Below, piece by piece: positions 35,388 through 44,069 of a stretch of DNA of 64,000 bases. Below the pieces are notes generated by a model. It was not told where the DNA came from and searched no databases. It saw only the letters and a program-made list of their open reading frames with translations. Position numbers and translations under genes: made by a program. Numbering within the stretch: the first letter of the stretch is position 1; every line of letters begins with the position of its first letter. Where the stretch lies: the NCBI RefSeq assembly GCF_003114815.1, contig NZ_BFAZ01000009.1, forward strand, positions 1,240,001-1,304,000. The letters run 5' to 3'. The DNA is from Leptospira ellinghausenii. GTDB lineage: Bacteria > Spirochaetota > Leptospiria > Leptospirales > Leptospiraceae.

Positions 35388-38057
35388 TCAAAGAGAAATC
35401 AGTTCTGTGGAATCAAATAACCAATCACTAACTTTTCCAGGAATGGTTCCTTTGCAATAGGGACACACACTAGAATCAATTTCTGGCAATGGTGCTCCAC
35501 AATGATTACAAGATTCCTCAGAAAATCCCAATTTTTTTGATCTTTCATTGAGTAACACCAAATGGACTTTAGAACGTCGGTGTTCTGGAATTAATCCTTT
35601 TTTCCTTGAACCACTCCAACGGATTTCACAGGTCATCTTCTGAGGTTTGGAATTTAAATCCAATTTGACCATATGGCAAGATCCAATCACGGGAGAGTGA
35701 ATTGGTGCGTTTCCTGGACCAGACAATCGTTTGTAAGATTCATCTAGTGAATCTCGCTTTAAAATCTCGCTATTTGGGCATGATTGGTAATGAATGTACT
35801 TCCAAAAAACAGCACTAGCTCTATCTTCTAATAACTGTTTTGCGATCATATTCTTTAAATCTAATTCATTTTTTGAATTTGTTTCTTCCCATTCAACCAC
35901 TTGAGTAATTTCTGTTAACACCCAATCTGCTTCGCCAGAATTGTAAATTCCTCCACAGTATTCACATTTATTTGTAGAATGAGAAAACTTAGCAGTCGCT
36001 CCACAACTTGGACATAAATTATGGATTAAGTCAATATTTGGTTTTGTTTGTGTCGTTATCTTTCTTGTATAGGAATGTATTTCTTCATAAACACTGAATT
36101 TTTCTTTGTTCAATTGGTTTTGAATTTCTAACTCGGAAGTTTGTTTTGGAAAGGTTTTATCTTTGGTTTTGCATTTTATTTTTAAATGTAATGTTAGATA
36201 ATCAGACTCCATCGACATTTCAATGATTTCAAGAGAAACAACACTGAATCCTTTCATGCGATTGATTTCACTATCGATTGTATTCATCAATTGCAATTGG
36301 ATGGAAAATCTTTGGAATACTGAAGCAGAGAGAAAATTCCTTACAGATTCCATATCTCCTTTGTCCCAGGCAAAAACAGTTTTTTCAGTAATCAAAATCA
36401 CTTTCTTTTCAAAGAGAACCAAATCAAAATAGGGATCAATTTTTTGGATTTGTAAAATGTTAAAGTTCTCTTTTTGTTTTTTGTCTGTTTGGTTTTTTCT
36501 TCGATTCAAATAAAAAAATCCGATGATAGTAAAACCTAAAAAGAAGATACCTAATGCTACTAAATGTCCCATATGATTCCCAGAACCTGGTGAATGTAGA
36601 AACGCATTCAATACTGCATAAAAGATGAGAATTGGATTATAGTTGAAATGTTTATTAGTCTCTTGGAGTCTTATATAAACTTTGTATTGATTTGGAATCG
36701 GATGATTCCAATCAAATGAAAATCCATCTGCTTCCCATTTTGGTTCAATAGGTACAATCCAAGAAGATTGGTCCATAACATCTGAGCAATATTCACAATC
36801 AGATACTATCATTTCAATTTTACTTGAGTTTGGATCAATATTTGATTCGCTTAACAACTGTATATGAAAAGACTCTAATTCTAAATTTTCCCGATTTTCT
36901 AAATTTGTGATTCGTATCCAATGTTCTAAACCTTTGTTTTGGCGATTGGAAGTCTCTCCCAATGTAGAAAATGAAAAATCATACTGTTTTAGGTTGTCTG
37001 TAGTAGCAATCTCATCTGATATACTCACAGAAAATAAATGCCAAAAATATGTGGAAACTCCTTTAAATCCATAGGATACTTGAAAGGCAGGAGTCCAAAA
37101 TTGATTCCAAAATGATTCACCATATTCGCGAAATCGATTTAATCCCAACTGTAATTGTAGGGAATTTTGGTTTGGATTCTCCTTCGGTATTAAAATTCTG
37201 GATTGGTAATGATGGGATCCATTTTCATTCAAAGTTACAGTTTCATCTAGTGTATAACTTCTCTTATGCGAATTTTGTGTTTGGGTGACCTTTTGTAATA
37301 ATTGAGGTAGGTCGATTACATAAAATGTATTTAATTCTACATTTTTCCATGAGTCGCTTTGGATATGAAACTCTTCTACGCTAACAGGTACATCAAATCG
37401 TTCGTATTCTGAAAGTGATTCATTAAAGACTTCATTTTGTATCTTTAAATTTTTAGAAAAGGAATTGGGATCCCATTTTAAATCAAATTGAATTGGTTGG
37501 GAAGAGTGATTTGTTTTTGTGAATTTCCAATTCACTAGGTGCAATTTCCCCATAGAAATGGTGGTGTCTTTGATATGGTAATGGATGGAAATATCCATTT
37601 CAGGATTTTGTTCGTTGTTTGGCCAAAAAATAGTAATGATACCAGAGTTATGCGAAGAATAAACTGTTTCTGGAAAAACTTCTAAATTTGTTATTTCCGC
37701 ATCTTTTTTGATTATAAAGGAAGGTCTTTTAATTCCAATTTTGGATTGGTTCTTTTTGATTCGAAAGGATTCATTGACATCCGCACTTCCATCTGCATGA
37801 AAGTGGATTGAAATTTTATGGTTTGAAGATTCAAAATACGATGTTGCTTCTGGTCCACTGGATGAGGGATACGAAGTACTTGAATGATTTGATTTAGATG
37901 AGGAAGAACTGGAGTTATAAGAAGGTTTATAACTCGAATAGGAAGATCGAGTGTTACTCGAACTAGAGGATCGGTATGAATTTCCCATCCCTGGTCTTGC
38001 ATCGAAGGATGGAATCCAAAAAACAGAGAGGGAAATTATCGTAATGAACTTAAGCAA
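35388..38057 (-). CDS. Large membrane protein with Ser-rich stalk, Tim44-like domain and two zinc ribbons
   Basis: An 889-residue protein. Order: signal peptide (about 1-20), a Ser-rich low-complexity stalk (about 28-70), a beta-rich extracytoplasmic region resembling DUF2207-type domains (about 75-480), one membrane helix (about 493-513), a Tim44-like domain (about 525-660, beginning near DPYFDLVLFEKKV and with the WDKGDMESVRNFLS helix), a first zinc ribbon (CPSCGAT...CEYCGG, about 680-702), and a second at the C-terminus (CNHCGAP...CPYCKG, from 850). Known relatives pair this domain with TerB; here the TerB protein is encoded separately just upstream, the genes overlapping by 8 bp. Function unknown. 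Confidence 0.78.
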   Translation of the reverse strand: MLKFITIISLSVFWIPSFDARPGMGNSYRSSSSSNTRSSYSSYKPSYNSSSSSSKSNHSSTSYPSSSGPEATSYFESSNHKISIHFHADGSADVNESFRIKKNQSKIGIKRPSFIIKKDAEITNLEVFPETVYSSHNSGIITIFWPNNEQNPEMDISIHYHIKDTTISMGKLHLVNWKFTKTNHSSQPIQFDLKWDPNSFSKNLKIQNEVFNESLSEYERFDVPVSVEEFHIQSDSWKNVELNTFYVIDLPQLLQKVTQTQNSHKRSYTLDETVTLNENGSHHYQSRILIPKENPNQNSLQLQLGLNRFREYGESFWNQFWTPAFQVSYGFKGVSTYFWHLFSVSISDEIATTDNLKQYDFSFSTLGETSNRQNKGLEHWIRITNLENRENLELESFHIQLLSESNIDPNSSKIEMIVSDCEYCSDVMDQSSWIVPIEPKWEADGFSFDWNHPIPNQYKVYIRLQETNKHFNYNPILIFYAVLNAFLHSPGSGNHMGHLVALGIFFLGFTIIGFFYLNRRKNQTDKKQKENFNILQIQKIDPYFDLVLFEKKVILITEKTVFAWDKGDMESVRNFLSASVFQRFSIQLQLMNTIDSEINRMKGFSVVSLEIIEMSMESDYLTLHLKIKCKTKDKTFPKQTSELEIQNQLNKEKFSVYEEIHSYTRKITTQTKPNIDLIHNLCPSCGATAKFSHSTNKCEYCGGIYNSGEADWVLTEITQVVEWEETNSKNELDLKNMIAKQLLEDRASAVFWKYIHYQSCPNSEILKRDSLDESYKRLSGPGNAPIHSPVIGSCHMVKLDLNSKPQKMTCEIRWSGSRKKGLIPEHRRSKVHLVLLNERSKKLGFSEESCNHCGAPLPEIDSSVCPYCKGTIPGKVSDWLFDSTELISL

Positions 38058-38586
38058 GGTATTTTTTTTCGACTCTTACTTTATCCATAGAACTAATTTT
38101 AAATTCTTTCGCTAAGTCTTCTAAGAATTGGGTTTCTGCTTGGTTCAGTGAACCGTCAGATGCCACAATACATACTGCGTCTTCGAAAAAATTTAGAGCA
38201 TATTCATCACTGTCGGCTACTACCTTTGAAATGGTTTTCATCGGTAGAGGGTTTTCAAATGTTTTGGAAAGAATCTCTAATACTTGTTTTTTCTGTGATT
38301 GGAATCCACTGAGTAGACAATCTGGTTCAAACAGGACATTCACAAGTTCACCAACGATTTCCCCTTCCTTCTTTTTGAATTGGCCATCCGCATTACAGGC
38401 GTAGGACCACAAACTCAAAAGTACTTTTGCATATTCAATGTGTAGGTCACTTTCAATATCGAGGGTTTTGTGAATGGATTCAGGGTGACTCTTTTTATTG
38501 CCCTTGACTTGTTTCAAATTTTGAACGATTTTCTTAGCCATAACAAACAGGAAGTTTATGGTGAATCTCCCTTCCTTCAACTTCAT
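38050..38586 (-). CDS. TerB-like (tellurite resistance / DjlA N-terminal) domain protein
   Basis: A 178-residue soluble protein with a TerB-type helical domain. ALSLWSYACNADGQFKKKEGEIVGELV and CIVASDGSLNQAETQFLEDLAKEF give the two Asp-Gly calcium-type loops characteristic of the family. The start could be the ATG at 38586 or the one at 38544 (MAKKIVQNLKQ). It overlaps the Tim44-like membrane protein gene by 8 bp. In many bacteria TerB domains are fused to the same kind of Tim44 protein, so the two probably act as one complex. Confidence 0.85.
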   Translation of the reverse strand: MKLKEGRFTINFLFVMAKKIVQNLKQVKGNKKSHPESIHKTLDIESDLHIEYAKVLLSLWSYACNADGQFKKKEGEIVGELVNVLFEPDCLLSGFQSQKKQVLEILSKTFENPLPMKTISKVVADSDEYALNFFEDAVCIVASDGSLNQAETQFLEDLAKEFKISSMDKVRVEKKYLA

Positions 38587-38661
38587 TTTTTTCCGCTTTT
38601 CTTGATTTTTCTCAAAAATAGGCTGAATTGGAAAATCCCGTCAGGAAACTGGAATTAATCT

Positions 38662-40707
38662 ATGTCGAAACACATTTTAGTTACAAGTGCTTTGCCTTAC
38701 GCAAACGGCTCTATCCACCTAGGTCATATATTGGAAGCTGTCCAAACAGACATTTGGGTGCGATTCCAAAAGTTAATTGGAAATGAATGTTATTTTTTCT
38801 GCGCGGATGATACACATGGAACTCCCATCATGATTGCAGCTAAAAAAGCAGGAAAAACCCCTGAGTCCATGATTGAGGAAGTACAGAAGGAACATTATAA
38901 AGATCTCACTTCGTTTGGAGTAGAGTATGATAATTATTACACAACTAATTCGGAAGAGAACCGACAGTTCTCGGAATCGATTTATTTAACCCTAAAAAAA
39001 AATGGACATATTGTTGCTCGAAACATTGAACAGTCGTATTGCGAACATGACAAAATGTTTTTACCAGACCGTTTTATCAAAGGGACTTGTCCAAAATGTG
39101 GAGCAAAAGACCAATACGGTGATTCTTGTGAAGTTTGTGGTACAAGTTACTCACCAAAAGACTTAAAAGATTCCTATTGTTCCATTTGTGGAACCACTCC
39201 CGTCTTAAAAGAATCAAAACATTTGTTTTTTAAATTACAAGACTTCCAAAACCAATTAAAAACTTGGATGGAAGAAGGGAACCGTTTGAACGAAGGTGCC
39301 CAAAAGAAATTACAAGAATGGTTTACATCTGGGTTACAAGAGTGGGATATCAGCCGTGATGGTCCTTACTTTGGTTTTGCGATCCCAGAAGAAGAAAACA
39401 AATACTTTTATGTTTGGTTAGATGCGCCTATTGGATATATGGCTTCCTCTTTAAATCACCTAAAGGATGTGAAAAAATTCAATGAATTTTGGAAAGATGG
39501 AAAAGGGGAGATTGTCCATTTTATAGGAAAAGATATTTTGTATTTCCATGGTTTGTTTTGGCCAGCGATGCTTATGGGATCTGGTTACAAAGCTCCGAAT
39601 CAATTGAATGTACATGGATTCTTAACTGTGAATGGAGAAAAGATGTCCAAGTCTCGAGGAACGTTTATCAATGCTTCCACGTTTGCCAAACATTTGGATA
39701 TTGAACATTTCCGTTTTTATATGGCCTGTCGACTTGGATCTGGTATGGAAGATGTCGACATCTCCTTTGATGATTTTGTATCCCGTGTGAATTCCGACCT
39801 AATTGGAAATTTAGTAAACTTGGTATCAAGAGTTTCTACATCAATTTTAGACAAAATGGATCGTAAACTTGGAAGTTTATCAGTCGAAGGAAAATCCTTA
39901 GTTTCTGAATTACTGAGTAAGGAAACTGAAATCAGGGATGCCTACGAATCACGTAACTACTCTAAGGTGATGCGTGAAATCACGGGTCTTGGTGATAAAG
40001 TTAACAAATATGTGAATGACTATGCCCCATGGAATTTAATCAAAACAGATGTGGAAAAAGCCAGGGAAGTTGTCACAACTTCTCTCAATTGTGCAAAAAT
40101 CCTATTCACCTACTTGGCTCCCGTGACACCAAAAATTGCAATAGCAATCAAGGAATTATTCCAAGTTCCAGATTTAAATTTTTTAAATCTGTCGGAAACC
40201 ATTGAAAACAAAACTCTTGGTCCTTACCAAATGTTATCGAAACGAGTTGAGGAAAAAAATATTTCACTTATGATCTCAGAAACAAAAGAAGCCTTTGAAA
40301 AATCAAATCCTAGTCCTTCAAAACAGGAACCAAATAAGTCCAATACAAACGAAACAAGAGTAGGTACAGTTTCCGAGGATGGTTTTATCACGATCGATGA
40401 GTTATCCAAAGTCGAATTACGAGTGGGCCTTATCAAAGAAGCAAATCCTGTTGAAGGTGCCGACAAACTTTTGTTTGTAAAAGTAGATTTAGGAGAAAAA
40501 GGGATCAAAAACGTATTTGCAGGTATCAAAGCAAGTTATTCAGCTGAAGAGTTAGTTGGTAAAAAAGTAGTTGTTGTTGCTAACTTAAAACCTCGCCAAA
40601 TGAAATTTGGATTATCGGAAGCGATGTTACTTGCATCAGGTAAAGAAAAAACATTATCTTTATTTGTTCCGGATCGAGATGCAAATCCTGGTGATCTTTT
40701 GAAATAG
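38662..40707 (+). CDS. metG: Methionyl-tRNA synthetase
   Basis: A 681-residue class I aminoacyl-tRNA synthetase that charges tRNA-Met. The ATP motif is YANGSIHLGHI (HIGH-type), the zinc knuckle has four CxxC-type pairs in the insertion (CPKCGAKDQYGDSCEVCG and CSICG), and the KMSKS loop is intact (GEKMSKSRGTF). The C-terminal domain (about 575-681, from FITIDELSKVELRVG) is an EMAP-like tRNA-binding domain, as in E. coli-type MetG. It heads a tight operon with an adenylate cyclase, hisI and a rhodanese gene. Confidence 0.97.
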   Translation: MSKHILVTSALPYANGSIHLGHILEAVQTDIWVRFQKLIGNECYFFCADDTHGTPIMIAAKKAGKTPESMIEEVQKEHYKDLTSFGVEYDNYYTTNSEENRQFSESIYLTLKKNGHIVARNIEQSYCEHDKMFLPDRFIKGTCPKCGAKDQYGDSCEVCGTSYSPKDLKDSYCSICGTTPVLKESKHLFFKLQDFQNQLKTWMEEGNRLNEGAQKKLQEWFTSGLQEWDISRDGPYFGFAIPEEENKYFYVWLDAPIGYMASSLNHLKDVKKFNEFWKDGKGEIVHFIGKDILYFHGLFWPAMLMGSGYKAPNQLNVHGFLTVNGEKMSKSRGTFINASTFAKHLDIEHFRFYMACRLGSGMEDVDISFDDFVSRVNSDLIGNLVNLVSRVSTSILDKMDRKLGSLSVEGKSLVSELLSKETEIRDAYESRNYSKVMREITGLGDKVNKYVNDYAPWNLIKTDVEKAREVVTTSLNCAKILFTYLAPVTPKIAIAIKELFQVPDLNFLNLSETIENKTLGPYQMLSKRVEEKNISLMISETKEAFEKSNPSPSKQEPNKSNTNETRVGTVSEDGFITIDELSKVELRVGLIKEANPVEGADKLLFVKVDLGEKGIKNVFAGIKASYSAEELVGKKVVVVANLKPRQMKFGLSEAMLLASGKEKTLSLFVPDRDANPGDLLK

Positions 40708-40711
40708 AAAA

Positions 40712-42004
40712 ATGCCAACAAAATCAGAACAAATATTAAGGGAAAAAGAAATCCAAGGGATTAAATTTAGTCTCTATGGAAAAATGATTATATTCAGTCT
40801 CCTTACTGTTGGTACTTTCTTTGTTGCTCAATCCCTTTTCGAATTATTTACAATTACATTAATTTCTGTAGGGCTTAATGTAGTTTTGTATATACTTTCA
40901 AAATTCTTGAAGAAAGGTAAATTCGTTTCATTTGTTGGTTTGTTTTGTGTGGTGATCGATTTGGTGATCATCACAATTTTACCATTTATTTGGTACAATG
41001 CAGTGGGTGGAGAATCCCAAGTTCCAAGAACCTATCTCATTAAAACTTATGTCCATTTTATCATTGCAGGAACACTAATTATCAATGCATTTAGTATTCA
41101 ACCCATATATCCAATGTTATATGCTTTGGGAGTGGTGATAAGCCAAGCCGGGATTTTAGTTTATGCCCAACAAGACCCTAGGTTTATCAGTACAGAGAGT
41201 TTTAAGGAAGCTTTCCTTGGTCCAGCTGCTCATGTAAACAACTACATCATGTCCATGGGAATTATAGGAGTTTTGGGATTCTTTTTGGCTTACCTTACTT
41301 ATCGTGTTAGGCGAACAGTACTTTCTGCAGTTACAAATGAAGTAAAAATGACACAACTCACTCGTTATTTTTCGCCAAACGTAGTCGAGGAGCTCGAACA
41401 AGCAGGGGATGATTTTTTCAAACCTGGTGGTAAGGAATCTACTGTAGCTGTTTTATTCTGTGATATTGCCAATTTTACTCAAATTTCAGAAACGTTGGGT
41501 CCTGAAAAAACCATGTCACTTTTATCGGAATACCATAGTTTCATGTTGGAGATTGTATTCCAAAATCATGGAACCCTAGATAAATTTATTGGTGATGGGA
41601 TGATGGTTACTTTTGGAACTCCGATTCCTTCCAATGAAGATGCAACCAACTCAATAAAAGCTGGAATCGCCATGGTACAAGCATTAGCTGTCTGGAATCA
41701 AAAAAGAGAATCCAATGGAGAAAAACCAATTTCCATACGAATTGGGATTCACTATGGTCTCGTGATTGTTGGAAATGTTGGAGTTGAAAAACGGCTAGAA
41801 TATACAGTGATCGGTGACACAGTCAATGCAGCAAGTCGACTTGAAGCTTTGGGTAAGGAGCTAAAACGTAATTTTTTAATCTCTAGAGAATTATATGACC
41901 ATTCATCTTTAGAATTCAGACAGACATTAAAAATTAAAACAATGGGTACGCTTTCATTACGTGGTAAGACAAAAACTACTGAAATCTTAGCAATCGAGGT
42001 TTAA
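40712..42004 (+). CDS. Class III adenylate/guanylate cyclase with six-helix membrane domain
   Basis: A 430-residue membrane protein. The N-terminal half has about six predicted helices without a recognisable sensor domain (MASE-like). The cytoplasmic cyclase domain spans about 245-430: metal-binding Asp in VLFCDIANFTQ, the second Asp in FIGDGMMVTFG, and the transition-state Asn/Arg in GDTVNAASRLE. It would make cAMP (substrate Lys/Asp pair points to ATP, but this is not settled here). It begins four bases after metG. Confidence 0.9.
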   Translation: MPTKSEQILREKEIQGIKFSLYGKMIIFSLLTVGTFFVAQSLFELFTITLISVGLNVVLYILSKFLKKGKFVSFVGLFCVVIDLVIITILPFIWYNAVGGESQVPRTYLIKTYVHFIIAGTLIINAFSIQPIYPMLYALGVVISQAGILVYAQQDPRFISTESFKEAFLGPAAHVNNYIMSMGIIGVLGFFLAYLTYRVRRTVLSAVTNEVKMTQLTRYFSPNVVEELEQAGDDFFKPGGKESTVAVLFCDIANFTQISETLGPEKTMSLLSEYHSFMLEIVFQNHGTLDKFIGDGMMVTFGTPIPSNEDATNSIKAGIAMVQALAVWNQKRESNGEKPISIRIGIHYGLVIVGNVGVEKRLEYTVIGDTVNAASRLEALGKELKRNFLISRELYDHSSLEFRQTLKIKTMGTLSLRGKTKTTEILAIEV

Positions 42005-42006
42005 AA

Positions 42007-42609
42007 ATGATCCAAATTCCAAGTGATAAAGATATTGTGATCCTGACAAAACCTAATTTTTTATCCCACGATGTTTCGGTAAAAGTTTTGAATACAAAAC
42101 AAACTGTATCTATGATCCAAGATTTTGATTTCGAAAAAAATAAGTTGTTTGTTGATTGTGACGAAGATTGTTTTTTAGAAATTGTTCCTTCTTTGAAATT
42201 GTCCACCAAGCGATTGTTATGGGAAGATGGTAAATTATTAGTTAGTCAAATTGAATTAGATACATTATTAAACTCAATGCCTCTACTCTCCCCTTTTTTA
42301 GCCCAAGATATGGCAGGTAAAGATTTGATGTTGGCTTGGGGGAAAAAAGAAAGTTTGCTTAGTGCAATTGAATCAGGTTTTGGTACTTATTTTAGTCGTT
42401 CTCGGAATGGAAAATGGGTAAAAGGGGAAGAGTCGGGTCATTTGCAAAACCTGAAACAGATTTACCTTCATACGAATCCTGTTTTTGTGCAGTATGTCGC
42501 CGATCAGGTGGGTGCTGCCTGCCATACTGGCTATTATTCTTGTTTTTTTCGAGAACTTGGTCAGAATGATACGGTTTCATTCGTCTATTCTAATAAAGTA
42601 GGAGAGTAA
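42007..42609 (+). CDS. hisI: Phosphoribosyl-AMP cyclohydrolase with N-terminal extension
   Basis: A 200-residue protein whose C-terminal part is HisI, the third step of histidine synthesis, which opens the purine ring of phosphoribosyl-AMP. Motifs are MLAWGKKESLLSAIESG, YFSRSRNGKWVKGEESGH (substrate loop) and the zinc-binding AACHTGYYSCFF. The first 90 or so residues are an extra beta-rich segment absent from usual HisI (about 110-130 residues), with no motif I recognise. No HisE domain is fused. It starts two bases after the cyclase gene. Confidence 0.9.
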   Translation: MIQIPSDKDIVILTKPNFLSHDVSVKVLNTKQTVSMIQDFDFEKNKLFVDCDEDCFLEIVPSLKLSTKRLLWEDGKLLVSQIELDTLLNSMPLLSPFLAQDMAGKDLMLAWGKKESLLSAIESGFGTYFSRSRNGKWVKGEESGHLQNLKQIYLHTNPVFVQYVADQVGAACHTGYYSCFFRELGQNDTVSFVYSNKVGE

Positions 42610-42611
42610 GT

Positions 42612-42968
42612 TTGAATCGAATGATCCTCATTGTCATCGTAAGTGTCGCTGTTTTATTCATCATTTTCCAATTGAAGAAAACTTCTGGAATGAACCAATC
42701 ACAACTCAAAGAAAAAATTGATGCTGGTGCTCTTGTCGTTGATGTGAGAACCGTTGCCGAATTTAATTCCGGCCATTTCCCTACAGCCAAAAATATTCCA
42801 ATCGATGAATTATCCAAACGAGTGGATGAGTTTGGTGATAAAAACCAAACAATTATCGTTTATTGTGCGTCAGGTGGTAGAAGTGGAAGTGCCAAATCAT
42901 TTTTAGAATCAATCGGATACAAACAAGTTATCAATGCTGGTGGACTTTCCAATATGCCAAGTCCTTAA
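42612..42968 (+). CDS. Membrane-anchored rhodanese-domain protein
   Basis: A 118-residue protein with an N-terminal membrane helix (about residues 3-20) and a single rhodanese domain. The active-site loop is CASGGRSG with the sulfur-accepting Cys, preceded by the FNSGHFPTAKNIP strand. Single-domain rhodaneses carry sulfur or act in redox stress. The start is a TTG at 42612, six bases behind a GGAG site; an ATG three codons on is the alternative. Two bases separate it from hisI. Confidence 0.9.
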   Translation: MNRMILIVIVSVAVLFIIFQLKKTSGMNQSQLKEKIDAGALVVDVRTVAEFNSGHFPTAKNIPIDELSKRVDEFGDKNQTIIVYCASGGRSGSAKSFLESIGYKQVINAGGLSNMPSP

Positions 42969-42997
42969 ATGGGATTTGGGTTGTTTACCAATCCCAT
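42969..42997. terminator. Hairpin between convergent genes
   Basis: ATGGGATT (42969-42976) pairs with AATCCCAT (42990-42997), extended by GG/CC with one bulged T. It lies directly after the rhodanese stop and just before the end of the minus-strand SnoaL-like gene. No T tract, so a bidirectional terminator role is plausible but weak. Confidence 0.5.
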
Positions 42998-43010
42998 GAT
43001 TAGAACCAAA

Positions 43011-43481
43011 CTACATACGTTTTCGTTTCATATACAATTGTAAGCCGGTGATGGCTTCTTTTTTTACTTTGTTGCCAAGAGCCGGCCACCAACCGAGTAA
43101 ATATCCAATAGGTCCCATCGCCATTCCTAACCACTTCCACATAGAAAATTGGTCTTTGTGTTGGATGATCTTACCATCTTTAAAGGTAAATTTTGCTTGG
43201 ATTTTGTTTTGAACGAGTCTACCTGTTTTGCTAAAACTATAATCAGCTTCCCAATTAGCAGAACCCTCTGTATCATTCGCTTTGATATTTGAGAATCGAA
43301 TGGTTAAATTTTGGCTCCTTTCAAGTAACATGAGCCACATGGCTCCTGCTTCTTTTCCTGTTAATTTTCCAAAAGCAGGGTCTTCAAATTGGATCTCTGG
43401 ATGGTAAAGGGACACCATGGTCTGTCCATCTTTGTTTTGGAAGGCAGTGTAAAACTTTTGGATTAACTCTTCATTTGCGTT
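43011..43481 (-). CDS. SnoaL/NTF2-like protein
   Basis: A 156-residue soluble protein from the ATG at 43481 (MNANEELIQKF). The start FYTAFQNKDGQTMVSLYHPEIQFEDPAFG is typical of the SnoaL-like cone fold, with a curved sheet holding a hydrophobic pocket. Substrate unknown; family members include cyclases, isomerases and binding proteins. The C-terminal half has an extra hydrophobic stretch (GMAMGPIGYLLGWWPALG). A longer frame opens 12 codons upstream but begins inside the divergent promoter region. Confidence 0.82.
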   Translation of the reverse strand, partial: NANEELIQKFYTAFQNKDGQTMVSLYHPEIQFEDPAFGKLTGKEAGAMWLMLLERSQNLTIRFSNIKANDTEGSANWEADYSFSKTGRLVQNKIQAKFTFKDGKIIQHKDQFSMWKWLGMAMGPIGYLLGWWPALGNKVKKEAITGLQLYMKRKRM

Positions 43482-43535
43482 CATTGTGGAAAAGATTATG
43501 ATTGATTTGAATGCCACATAGCAAGAAAAAAAGTC

Positions 43536-44057
43536 ATGAAACGGATTCTTCTTTTTGCTTTTGGAACAAGTTTTTTGCTGATTGGGCTCGTTGTTTTATT
43601 CCTTGCTGTTGGGTATTTCCAAGAACCAAAATTTCACAAAGAAACAAGTGAGTGGCTGAAAGCAGAACCAGAAGACATTTGGAATTATATTACCGATATC
43701 AAAGACCTTCCCAATCGCAGAAAGGAAGTGGTAGCGATTAAAATTCTAGAATCAAAACCAGATGGTACGCCCACAAAATGGTTAGAAACACCAGACATGG
43801 GTGGGTATATGATATTTGAACTCAAAGAGATGATCCCTAATCGTAAGTGGAAGATTGAACTAACGGATGCCAGTTTTAAGATGCGCGGATCGTGGACTTA
43901 TCTTCTAGAACCCAAAATTCCTGGAACACTTGTGACCGTGATTGAAGATTCTGAAATCACAAGTATTCCTGTCAGAGGGGCTTATGTACTAGCTGGTCGT
44001 GACGCTACCTTAATAAAAGAAATGGAGCTGATCCGAAACCGATTTAGCGGACGTTAG
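43536..44057 (+). CDS. SRPBCC-family protein with N-terminal anchor
   Basis: A 173-residue protein with one N-terminal membrane helix (about residues 4-26) and a START-fold (SRPBCC) domain, recognisable from EDIWNYITDIKDLPNRRKEV at the start and the central beta segments with GTLVTVIEDSEI. Such proteins bind hydrophobic ligands. Ligand unknown. It is divergent from the SnoaL-like gene and converges on a large alpha/beta hydrolase gene. Confidence 0.82.
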   Translation: MKRILLFAFGTSFLLIGLVVLFLAVGYFQEPKFHKETSEWLKAEPEDIWNYITDIKDLPNRRKEVVAIKILESKPDGTPTKWLETPDMGGYMIFELKEMIPNRKWKIELTDASFKMRGSWTYLLEPKIPGTLVTVIEDSEITSIPVRGAYVLAGRDATLIKEMELIRNRFSGR

Positions 44058-44069
44058 GGGAATCAAAGA

